Assembly: GCA_019118365.1 (NCBI GenBank)
Contig: DWZA01000060.1
Location: forward strand, 1 to 60,960
Length of the DNA: 60,960 nt
Origin: Candidatus Lachnoclostridium stercoravium
GTDB taxonomy: Bacteria; Bacillota; Clostridia; Lachnospirales; Lachnospiraceae
Direction of reading: 5' to 3'
Both the position numbers and the translations under genes were made by a program. Shown here piece by piece: positions 9,280-16,343 of the stretch (the stretch's first letter is position 1; every line of letters starts with the position of its first letter). The notes beneath the pieces were generated by a model, which did not search any database, had not been told where the DNA came from, and saw nothing but the letters and a program-made list of their open reading frames with translations.

Positions 9280-10638
9280 TTACTCGAAGATCGTTCCCGT
9301 TCTGAACGGCTCTGCAACCTTCATGTACTTCATTAACAGATAGTAGGACAGAGCGGTCGGGATCAGGCTTACGTACCAGGAAATGGTTACGAAGAACAGG
9401 GAAACGACTGCGCCGATCAGGATGGCGATAACAGCCGCCAGGTTCACGCCCTTAAAGCATCCCTGCGTATTGTAAAGCACGTTCAGATCCAGTTTGCGTC
9501 TTCTTAAGATATAGTAATCTGTGGCCATAACAGCGAAGATCGGGCCTAAGAACGCGGAGTAGATCTGTGTGAACAGAGCCAGACCTGCTGCGGAATCTTC
9601 TGTTACCAGTACCCACGGGCAGGTACATACAGAAAGTACGCCTACAAGGATCGCCGCTTTCTTATATGTGATCTTAAATGTATCCATCAATACATATACC
9701 GGAGGTACGATGTTGTTCAAAACGTTTGTCGTTACCTGTGCAAATGCGATGAATAACAGGGTAACGATGGTCAGGAACTTGTTGTCCAGTGTTGTTGAGA
9801 ATACAACTACCGGGTCGCTGTTTCCAGTTGCGCCGGATACCATCAGACCGATCAGGCCCATGAACAGTGTTGCAGGAAGGATTGCGATGGCGTAGATCGT
9901 ACCTGTCTGGAACGGTCCAATGTCATGCTTTACTTCTCTTGCGTAGTCGGAGCCATTGATGATCATTGTGGAATAAATACCTAAGAACGCTGTGGTGCCT
10001 GCCCAGAAAGGCATTCCCCATGTTCCTTCGATGCCGGAGATCGTCTCAGAGATCTCTGTGCCGTATTTTGTCTTTACAACGTAGAACATATATGCCAGAG
10101 TTGCCAGGATGAAGATACAGCTGATGTTCTCCAGCCATTTGATCCCGTGGAAACCCTTGATAGAAAGAGCTACCTGCAGGATCGTAAATAATGCGAATAC
10201 AACCGGAAGGTTGTCAAATCCGAACAATGTTGTCATACAGCTGTTGATAGCGCCTGCGCCTACCCAGCTCTGGAAGCCGAACCATACGATGGCCGGGATC
10301 GCACGGAGCATGCCGGGGATCTTAACGCCGGAAACGCCGAAGCTGGAACGCAGCTGAATGGTGTAAGGTATGCCGTATTTATGTCCGCAGTTTCCGATCA
10401 GCACCAGGGCTACTGCGATAACAAGACATCCGATGATCATAGCTACGATCGCCTGAGTCATATTCAGAACGCCGATCAGGCTGGCGCCCATGGAGAAGGT
10501 TCCTACGGAAACGCAGCCCCCTAAGAATGCCGCGGTATAGGAGATCCTGTCCATGATCCTTTCTTTTGTTGGAAGAAGTTCCGGTTTGATCGTCTCAGCC
10601 AGCGCTGCGTTCACTTCCTTATTTTCTACTATTCCCAT
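9280..10638 (-). CDS. NCS1-family permease, probable allantoin transporter
   Basis: This 452-residue integral membrane protein belongs to the nucleobase:cation symporter-1 family. About twelve hydrophobic helices are visible. The family-typical opening RIMDRISYTAAFLGGCVSVGTF and the segment YGIPYTIQLRSSFGVSG of helix 2-3 are present, followed by WFGFQSWVGAGAIN. It lies 29 bases downstream of the second allantoinase and upstream of the first, which points to allantoin as substrate, as in PucI/AllP-type members. Uracil, cytosine or hydantoin transport are alternatives that motif reading cannot exclude. The start ATG follows GGAGG. Confidence 0.9.
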   Translation of the reverse strand: MGIVENKEVNAALAETIKPELLPTKERIMDRISYTAAFLGGCVSVGTFSMGASLIGVLNMTQAIVAMIIGCLVIAVALVLIGNCGHKYGIPYTIQLRSSFGVSGVKIPGMLRAIPAIVWFGFQSWVGAGAINSCMTTLFGFDNLPVVFALFTILQVALSIKGFHGIKWLENISCIFILATLAYMFYVVKTKYGTEISETISGIEGTWGMPFWAGTTAFLGIYSTMIINGSDYAREVKHDIGPFQTGTIYAIAILPATLFMGLIGLMVSGATGNSDPVVVFSTTLDNKFLTIVTLLFIAFAQVTTNVLNNIVPPVYVLMDTFKITYKKAAILVGVLSVCTCPWVLVTEDSAAGLALFTQIYSAFLGPIFAVMATDYYILRRRKLDLNVLYNTQGCFKGVNLAAVIAILIGAVVSLFFVTISWYVSLIPTALSYYLLMKYMKVAEPFRTGTIFE

Positions 10639-10667
10639 ACTTATTTCCCTCCACGAAAATAAATGCT

Positions 10668-12026
10668 TTATTTAATTTTCTTTACCAGTTCTCCGTAGCC
10701 CTTCATCTCTTCTACAGGCTTGCAGTCCTTTGCAACAACTTTACCCCTTACCAGTGTGCAGACCGGAAGGCCCTTGCCCTTCATGCCTACGAAAGCAGAG
10801 ATCTTATTTACATAGTACAGAGACTCCGGCGTGATCTCCCATTCTTTATCCGGATCCAGGATCACAAGGTCAGCGTCGAACCCAACCTGGATCGCGCCCT
10901 TCTTGCCATAGATGCCAAACGCTTTCGCCGGGCCTTCGCTTAATGCTCTTGCAAGAAGCGTCGGATCGTAGCCTCTCTTTACAACGCCTTCGCTGTAAAC
11001 TACCTGCATAACGTTCTGGATACCGCTGATACCGCCCCAAACGTCAAATACGTTATCCGGATCGTTCTTTTCATAGTCTGCGCATGGAGAATGGTCGCTT
11101 CCTACGCAGCTTAATACGCCTGCGTCCACATATTCCCACATCTCTTCCACTGCGTCGGCTGTCCGTAAAGGCGGAGCACACTTGCAGATCGGGCCTTTCT
11201 CCAGCACGTCGTCCTCTGTCATGCAAAGGTAATGGCTGCATGTCTCTGCTGTAACGTCGATGCCTTCTGCCTGGGCCTGGGCGATAGCTTCCGCTACGTC
11301 CGGATGACTTACGTGGCAGATATGTACCTTACATCCCGTATCTCTTGCCAGGTCGATGATCGCCTGAGTTGCGATCAGTTCAGAAACGACTGGTCTGGAA
11401 TCCAGGAAATCTCTCCATGTGTTCCGTCCTTCCTTTTTCGCCCTTGCTTCTTCCCATTTGATGATGGAGTAGTCTTCGCAATGGAAGCCTGCGCGCCCGT
11501 CAAAGGATTTGATGATCTGAAGAGCTTCTCTTGCCTGGCCGTAGCTTAAAGATACATAGTCAGGAGAAACCGGTCCGATGAAGGATTTGAAAGCAACGCA
11601 GCCTTTCTCGTCCAGCTCTTTCAGAGAATCAAAATTGTAGTCTGTCAGGCCGCCCCAGAAGCAGTAGTCCACGTAAGCGTTTGGAGAAACGTGAGCTTCC
11701 TTGGCGTCCATGATCTTTCCGTCCGTCATAGCCGGCTCGTTCTGAAGAGGCATATCCACGATCGTTGTAAGTCCGCCTACTGCCGCGGCTGCGGTGCCGT
11801 GAGCGTAGTCTTCTCTCCAGTTGTAGCCTGGGTCGTTCAAGTGGGCATGGCTGTCAATAGCGCCTGGGAATACATACTTTCCAGCGGCGTCGATGACTTC
11901 TTTCGCTTCCGGTTCCTCTCCCCATGAAGAAACCGATGCGATCTTTCCGTCCTTCACAGCTACGTTGGCTTCCAGGATGTCCTCAGAAGTAACAACTTTT
12001 CCGTTTTTGATCAAGACATCATACAT
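10668..12026 (-). CDS. allB: Allantoinase (second copy)
   Basis: This is a second cyclic amidohydrolase of 452 residues, clearly paralogous to the product of 7714-9123. It keeps all active-site motifs: DSHAHLNDPG near residue 60, the carboxylated lysine in VAFKSFIGP near 148, GFHCEDYS, HICHVSHP and CVGSDHSPC. It is the first gene after the regulated promoter at 12113-12142 and is followed closely by the permease. Two allantoinases in one operon may act on the two enantiomers of allantoin, or one may have taken another hydantoin substrate. Both ideas are inference; the sequence shows only that both enzymes look catalytically competent. Confidence 0.9.
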   Translation of the reverse strand: MYDVLIKNGKVVTSEDILEANVAVKDGKIASVSSWGEEPEAKEVIDAAGKYVFPGAIDSHAHLNDPGYNWREDYAHGTAAAAVGGLTTIVDMPLQNEPAMTDGKIMDAKEAHVSPNAYVDYCFWGGLTDYNFDSLKELDEKGCVAFKSFIGPVSPDYVSLSYGQAREALQIIKSFDGRAGFHCEDYSIIKWEEARAKKEGRNTWRDFLDSRPVVSELIATQAIIDLARDTGCKVHICHVSHPDVAEAIAQAQAEGIDVTAETCSHYLCMTEDDVLEKGPICKCAPPLRTADAVEEMWEYVDAGVLSCVGSDHSPCADYEKNDPDNVFDVWGGISGIQNVMQVVYSEGVVKRGYDPTLLARALSEGPAKAFGIYGKKGAIQVGFDADLVILDPDKEWEITPESLYYVNKISAFVGMKGKGLPVCTLVRGKVVAKDCKPVEEMKGYGELVKKIK

Positions 12027-12112
12027 TTTTCTTCCACCCTCTCTTTTCTTTTACCCTTGTTATTGTCATTTTTAACAAGCGGCTTTTTTAATTTCTCTTT
12101 CGAGTTGTCATA

Positions 12113-12142
12113 ATTATAACACTAAAATGTGGTCAACCGCAA
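12113..12142 (-). promoter_or_regulatory. Promoter of the allantoinase-permease operon with GGTCAACC operator
   Basis: On the minus strand TTGCGG (12142-12137) and TATAAT (12118-12113) are 18 bases apart. The spacer contains GGTTGACC (12131-12138 read on the plus strand as GGTCAACC), nearly identical to the palindrome at the cupin-allE promoter. A GntR-type repressor bound between the -35 and -10 boxes would exclude RNA polymerase. Confidence 0.6.
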
Positions 12143-12269
12143 GACTGCAATTACAATTTTGGCTATTTATTATAGGTTTTCCCGTTTCTATTATGCAATT
12201 TACACAATATCATTTTTCGTTTCTTCTATATAAATGCTTTTTTCCATCGATTCCATTTTTCTGGATCAG

Positions 12270-12351
12270 AGAGAAAAAAGCAGGGAAAACCTTCTGGCTT
12301 CCCTGCCTGAAATGTATAATTTTTTGTATTAAACGTACTCTTTTTCGTCTT
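12270..12351 (-). ncRNA. Predicted intergenic small RNA, about 80 nt
   Basis: A strong minus-strand promoter at 12387-12358 points to a transcript starting near 12351. About 45 bases later comes a perfect 8-bp hairpin (GCAGGGAA/TTCCCTGC, 12280-12306) followed by TTTTTTCTC, an intrinsic terminator. No ribosome site or plausible reading frame lies between. The unit is independent of the flanking genes: the VOC gene runs in the opposite direction and the allantoinase has its own promoter further on. No known RNA family was recognised. Confidence 0.55.
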
Positions 12352-12357
12352 AACTGT

Positions 12358-12387
12358 ATTATACTCTCCAGCTCTCCCTCCCGTCAA
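12358..12387 (-). promoter_or_regulatory. Promoter of the predicted small RNA
   Basis: TTGACG (12387-12382) and TATAAT (12363-12358) are separated by 18 bases on the minus strand. The first gene found downstream in that direction is the second allantoinase, more than 300 bases away and behind a terminator, so the promoter most simply serves the short transcript ending at 12270. Confidence 0.65.
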
Positions 12388-12507
12388 TATCAACAAAAAA
12401 CAGATGCAAAATTTTCCCGCCGGAAGTAAAATAGATGTGAGAACACCATACGGCCTGCCCATACATCCGGACAGGCCATAAAAATCATGCGTAAGGAGAA
12501 ACAGATC

Positions 12508-12867
12508 ATGAATACTGAAAGACCATCTTTTTCATTCCAGCACGTTGGCGTCAACTGTGACGATCGGGAAGAAGCCGTCAAAGTCGTAACCCTTCTTTCC
12601 AGTCTGTTCGGCCTGGAAGCCCGTACCGAAAAGAAAGGATCTCCATTTGCCGGATCCGGCATCGAAGCTATGGCCGGAAAAGGACCGGGACTTCACGGCC
12701 ATCTGGCCTTCTATACCCCGGATATGGATCAGGCGATCCGTTACTTTGAAGAAAGAGGGATCGCCATTGATTACGATTCCGCCAAACGCACGGAAGAGGG
12801 AAATATCTACGTGATCTACCTGAAGGATGAGATCGCCGGATTCGCCATTCAGCTGATCAACAAGTAG
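12508..12867 (+). CDS. Stand-alone VOC-fold protein similar to the C-terminal domain of clostridial KDPG aldolases
   Basis: This 119-residue protein starts at the ATG of MNTERPSF, 7 bases after AAGGAG; the upstream in-frame ATG lies within the ribosome site itself. It has a vicinal-oxygen-chelate/glyoxalase fold pattern with FQHVGVNC at the start, FAGSGIEAM in the middle, HGHLAFYTPDMDQAIRYFE and the end IYLKDEIAGFAIQLI. From memory, these phrases match the C-terminal VOC domain that many clostridial 2-dehydro-3-deoxyphosphogluconate aldolases carry. Here no aldolase domain is attached or adjacent. The gene stands alone, in the opposite orientation to its neighbours. Its substrate is unknown. 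Confidence 0.8.
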   Translation: MNTERPSFSFQHVGVNCDDREEAVKVVTLLSSLFGLEARTEKKGSPFAGSGIEAMAGKGPGLHGHLAFYTPDMDQAIRYFEERGIAIDYDSAKRTEEGNIYVIYLKDEIAGFAIQLINK

Positions 12868-12898
12868 GGAGTAGCTTTTTAAGTCTCGAAAGCAAAAG

Positions 12899-13070
12899 AA
12901 ATCCCGTCTTGTCTGGAAACACGGCGATCCGCACAGCTTTTGCTGCGCCGCTTATTGCAGTCCGAAGCTCTCAAACTCGCCTTACGGCTCAGGCAGGAGA
13001 GCTTCGGACTGCGCTATGCTCGCAAAACTGTACGGATCCTGCCGAATCGTTTCCAGACAAGGCGGGATTT
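12899..13070. repeat. 172-bp long imperfect palindrome (hairpin element B)
   Basis: The outer arms are AATCCCGTCTTGTCTGGAAAC (12900-12920) and GTTTCCAGACAAGGCGGGATT (13049-13069). Further inside, GATCCG and TTTTGC pair with GCAAAA and CGGATC, and CAGTCCGAAGCTCTC pairs with GAGAGCTTCGGACTG. The whole element can therefore fold into one hairpin with a loop of about 24 nt. It sits in the 503-base gap 12868-13370, which otherwise holds only the IclR-side terminator; no gene was recognised there. The sequence differs from the repeats at 18534 and 36085, so it is a separate family or a singleton. Confidence 0.8.
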
Positions 13071-13285
13071 TCTATGTCAGTCGCTGCCTTTAAGGACCTC
13101 TGAAATATGCGCCAAGGCCGGGGAGAGTACAGGAAATTTTGTAGCCATCGGATTGGTTTACATAATCTTACTTTTCTGGATACAATGCCGGATAAGGCAG
13201 CGTTTATAAAGCGTTCCATATATGTCCCATCCAGCAGCATTCCGCCTGTATTCCGGAGAAAGCTTTGCGGCCGCGGCATATATAG

Positions 13286-13348
13286 AAAATCGAGACGGAA
13301 GGCAAAAGCAGCTCCGATCGCCGTGTTTGCTTTCCGTCTCGATTTTCT
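13286..13348. terminator. Bidirectional terminator after the IclR gene
   Basis: The arms GAAAATCGAGACGGAA (from 13286) and TTCCGTCTCGATTTTC (to 13348) form a very stable stem with A-rich 5' and T-rich 3' flanks, so it can end transcription in both directions. The IclR-type gene on the minus strand stops at 13371. Confidence 0.8.
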
Positions 13349-13370
13349 TTTATATCTGCTGTCGTTCTAT

Positions 13371-14156
13371 TTATCCTTCGTAGCCCAGTTTCCGGGAGGC
13401 TTCCAAAGCTACCTGCTTCAGGTACTCGATATTCTTCTCGTTGATGATCTCGTCCATACGAAAGACAGGGCCGGTAACACTGATGCCTGCCACGACCTTT
13501 CCGGAGAAATCGCGGACAGGAAGGGAGATACACCTCGCGCCGATCTCGCATTCCTCGTTATCAAAGGCGTATCCCTGTTTTTTCACTGTCTCCAGCTCTT
13601 TTAAAAGGGCCCGCTTTGTAGTGATCGTATTGTCGGTAAATTTCTGAAGGCCTTTTTTCTCGATCATCTTATCAATATAGCTTTCCTTATGGTTCAGAAG
13701 AAGGAGTTTTCCTACGCCGGTGCAATGCATGGGGGCGAGGTTTCCGATCCGCTGCATGGTCCGGATCATCTGGTCCGGTCCCGGCACCACTTCGATATAG
13801 ACCACGTTCATATCCTGCTCGATGGCCAGGCATACCGACTCCTTTAGCGTTGCGGCGATCTCCTTGGCAAACGGCCTCAGCGTACCCTGGAGTTCTACAT
13901 TGGCGCTGACCTTATTTGCTACGGCGCAGATCTTATAAGTAAGATAATATTTCAGCGTATCCTTCTCCTGGTCTACGTACCCGCAGCTTTGAAGGGTGGA
14001 CAGGAAACGGATCACCGTGCTGGAATTCATCCCCAGGTCCCCGGAGATCTCCTGGAGCCGCTGCGGTCCCTCCTTCTCCGCCAGATATTCAATGATAGCG
14101 AAAGCTTTTTCTACGGACTGGTTCTTTTTCGCTGCTTTTTCTTTCACTTCTACCAT
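13371..14156 (-). CDS. IclR-family transcriptional regulator
   Basis: The 261-residue protein has the family length and layout. An N-terminal winged helix lies at residues about 15-75 (QSVEKAFAIIEYLAEKEG, LQEISGDLGMNSSTVIRFL, LQSCGYVDQE). The C-terminal effector domain contains GRLAPMHCTGVGKLLL-like NLAPMHCTGVGKLLLL, DNEECEIGARCISLPVRDF and VAGISVTGPVFRM. It is divergent from the glyoxylate-carboligase-like gene and resembles AllR-type regulators, which in other bacteria sense glyoxylate or allantoin. TGTGAAA/TTTCACA half-sites occur both in its own leader (14163-14169) and at the divergent promoter (14353-14371), which suggests it controls both. The ligand is inferred only. Confidence 0.9.
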   Translation of the reverse strand: MVEVKEKAAKKNQSVEKAFAIIEYLAEKEGPQRLQEISGDLGMNSSTVIRFLSTLQSCGYVDQEKDTLKYYLTYKICAVANKVSANVELQGTLRPFAKEIAATLKESVCLAIEQDMNVVYIEVVPGPDQMIRTMQRIGNLAPMHCTGVGKLLLLNHKESYIDKMIEKKGLQKFTDNTITTKRALLKELETVKKQGYAFDNEECEIGARCISLPVRDFSGKVVAGISVTGPVFRMDEIINEKNIEYLKQVALEASRKLGYEG

Positions 14157-14312
14157 ATCTTATTTCACATCCTAAACTCTGATTTCAAATAATGAAGTTC
14201 AATTTAATTTATTATACCATTATTCCAAATCCTTTTCAACGGACTTTTATACTATATTACACAATTCCATTTTTGATTTTAAAAAAATTTTCAACAATTT
14301 TATAAAAACATC

Positions 14313-14341
14313 TTGAAGTTTTATGAGGGATGTGTTACACT
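14313..14341 (+). promoter_or_regulatory. Promoter of the gcl-like gene
   Basis: TTGAAG (14313-14318) and TACACT (14336-14341) are 17 bases apart on the plus strand. Transcription should start near 14348, directly before the palindrome at 14353-14371. The preceding 150 bases of the IclR-gcl interval are AT-rich and hold no gene. Confidence 0.65.
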
Positions 14342-14352
14342 GTAGCCATAGA

Positions 14353-14371
14353 TGTGAAATTCATTTTCACA
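14353..14371. promoter_or_regulatory. TGTGAAA-5-TTTCACA palindrome, probable IclR operator
   Basis: A perfect inverted repeat with 7-bp arms and a 5-bp centre lies at the predicted transcription start of the gcl-like gene. A third half-site (AGTGAAAT) follows at about 14374. The half-site TTTCACA recurs at 14163-14169, in the leader of the divergent IclR gene. The placement fits repression of both genes by the IclR protein. Confidence 0.6.
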
Positions 14372-14426
14372 TAGTGAAATCAAGTAACTATTAATAAGTG
14401 AATTTTCAGAAAGGACGAGGATCATT

Positions 14427-16106
14427 ATGAATTTATCAAAAGCAATCGTTGAGATCTGCAAAAAAGAAGGCATTACTGATGCTTTCGGTATCCCAGGCGC
14501 TGGATGTAATGCGTTTTACGATGCATTAAAGGATGAGAAAGACACCATCCATCACATCACGATGCGTCATGAAGAGTGCTGCGTACACGCTGCAGACGGC
14601 TACTACAGAGCAAGCGGAAAGATGGCTTTAGCTATCTGTACTTCCGGCCCAGGCGCTACAAACTTCACAACTGGTCTTTACACAGCTAACATCGACAGCA
14701 TTCCGTTAGTAGCTATTACCGGACAGGCTGTAAGAGCTCAGTTAGGAAAAGATCCGTTCCAGTGCGTAGACATGGTTAACATTGCAAAACCAGTTGTTAA
14801 ATACGCTACATGCTTAACAGATCCTAAGACAGCTGTTGACGAAGTTATCAAGGCTTTCAAGCTGGCTAAGAACGGCAAGCCAGGCCCAGTCCTGATCGAC
14901 TTCCCGCTGGATATGCAGAAGGCAGAAGTTGACTTTGATCCGGATTCTTACGTTCCGGCAACTGTTGACAATCCAAAGGCTTCTCCAGATGCGATCAAGG
15001 CAGCTATGAACATGCTGTTAGAGGCTAAGAACCCGGTTATCTTAATGGGCGGCGGCGTTATCCTTGCTCATGCTGAGAAGGAATTAGTAGAATTTGCTGA
15101 GATCATGAATATCCCGGTAGTTATCACATACATGGCTAAGGGCGGTATTCCTTCTGATCATCCGTTATTCGGCGGTATGCCAGGTATCCAGTGCGGCAGC
15201 CCAGTAGGCAACAAGGTATTCTCTGAATCCGACGTTGTTCTGGCTATCGGCAACAGATTCACTGACAGACATACAGGCGATATCAACATCTATACACAGG
15301 GCAAGAAGTTCATCCACATCAACGTAGAGAGAAGCGAAGTTGGCAAGATCTTCAACCCAGACCTTGGCATCGTTGCTGACGCTAAGGATGCGATCGATCA
15401 GCTGCTTGCTGCTGCTAAGGCTCTTGGACAGCAGAAAGGTTCTGACAGAGTTGCGGGAATTCCTGCTCTTCGTAAAGAACTTGCAAGAAAAGTTGATCAC
15501 ACATGCGTACCGATCAATCCGCACAGAGTATTCGGCGAGATCAACAAGTGCTTCGACGACGATACAATGTACACAACCGGCTGCGGTATCACACAGATCT
15601 GGTCCGGCCAGTTACAGGAGATCAACAAGCCGAGAAAATACATGCCTTCAGGCGGCGCTGGCTGCTTAGGCTGGGATATCCCAGGCGCGATCGGCGCTAT
15701 GGTTGCTACAGGCTGCAAGGACAAGTGCGTATGCTTAATGGGTGACTTCGGTTTCACATTCCACGTACAGGAGATCGCTACTGCTGCAACAAACAACATT
15801 CCGCTTATCGTTTGCATCGTAAACAACGCTTACCTTGGTCTGATCAGACAGAACCAGAAGTTTGCTTACAACTATGAGTACGGCGTAGCTATGCCAGAGA
15901 ACCAGGGCGACATCGACTATGTAGAAGTTGCTCACGGCTTCAACTGCGAGGCTGAGCGTGTATTCAAGCCAGAAGACATCGCTGGCGCATTTGAGAGAGC
16001 GAAAGCTTCCAAGAAGCCATACATCATCGATATCGTTTGCGAGCCGCAGGCTCACTGCTCTATGGGCAATGATATCCTTCATGTAAGAGAATTCAACGCT
16101 GAATAA
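14427..16106 (+). CDS. gcl: Thiamine-diphosphate enzyme of the glyoxylate carboligase type
   Basis: This 559-residue protein has the three-domain layout of ThDP-dependent acetolactate-synthase-like enzymes. From memory, the stretch DSIPLVAITGQAVRAQLGKD, FQCVDMVNIAKPV and the end region HGFNCEAERVFKPEDIAGAF align with E. coli Gcl. The ThDP motif is GDFGFTFHVQEI followed by NNAYLGLIRQNQ. Gcl joins two glyoxylates to tartronate semialdehyde, which fits a pathway making glyoxylate from ureidoglycolate. The oddity is residue 49: the sequence reads RHEE, so the canonical catalytic glutamate is present, whereas E. coli Gcl has valine (Val51) there. Substrate preference may therefore differ. The gene has its own promoter, operator and terminator, and codon use that looks like a highly expressed gene. 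Confidence 0.85.
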   Translation: MNLSKAIVEICKKEGITDAFGIPGAGCNAFYDALKDEKDTIHHITMRHEECCVHAADGYYRASGKMALAICTSGPGATNFTTGLYTANIDSIPLVAITGQAVRAQLGKDPFQCVDMVNIAKPVVKYATCLTDPKTAVDEVIKAFKLAKNGKPGPVLIDFPLDMQKAEVDFDPDSYVPATVDNPKASPDAIKAAMNMLLEAKNPVILMGGGVILAHAEKELVEFAEIMNIPVVITYMAKGGIPSDHPLFGGMPGIQCGSPVGNKVFSESDVVLAIGNRFTDRHTGDINIYTQGKKFIHINVERSEVGKIFNPDLGIVADAKDAIDQLLAAAKALGQQKGSDRVAGIPALRKELARKVDHTCVPINPHRVFGEINKCFDDDTMYTTGCGITQIWSGQLQEINKPRKYMPSGGAGCLGWDIPGAIGAMVATGCKDKCVCLMGDFGFTFHVQEIATAATNNIPLIVCIVNNAYLGLIRQNQKFAYNYEYGVAMPENQGDIDYVEVAHGFNCEAERVFKPEDIAGAFERAKASKKPYIIDIVCEPQAHCSMGNDILHVREFNAE

Positions 16107-16125
16107 TCATTCCTATACACAAGAG

Positions 16126-16151
16126 GGCAGGTCTTAATGGCCTGCCTTTTT
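16126..16151 (+). terminator. Terminator of the gcl-like gene
   Basis: GGCAGG (16126-16131) pairs with CCTGCC (16141-16146) and is followed by TTTTTGTT, a short intrinsic terminator 20 bases after the stop codon. Confidence 0.8.
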
Positions 16152-16248
16152 GTTGTATCAGTTCAATCTTGTGACGCTCATGATCATATATCCTGGCGCA
16201 CGGCTGAACTTTTTGTTACTCATTAGTATTTTTAATAGGTCTTTCCTA

Positions 16249-16278
16249 TTGTTATAAGTCACTAATATGTGCTACTAT
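16249..16278 (+). promoter_or_regulatory. Promoter of the PurF-like gene
   Basis: TTGTTA (16249-16254) and TACTAT (16273-16278) are separated by 18 bases. An inverted repeat AATAGG-TCTTT-CCTATT (16234-16250) overlaps the upstream edge of the -35 box and may bind a regulator. The gene therefore appears to be transcribed separately from gcl. Confidence 0.55.
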
Positions 16279-16343
16279 ATTACCTGTTGGATATTCTTTT
16301 AAATAGGAAGTCAAATTTCATACAAATACAAAGGAGTGTTATC

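Noticed and set aside
13107-13604. 165-residue plus-strand frame across the IclR terminator
   Set aside because: It spans a strong terminator hairpin and the 3' end of the IclR gene on the other strand, and lacks motifs and a ribosome site.
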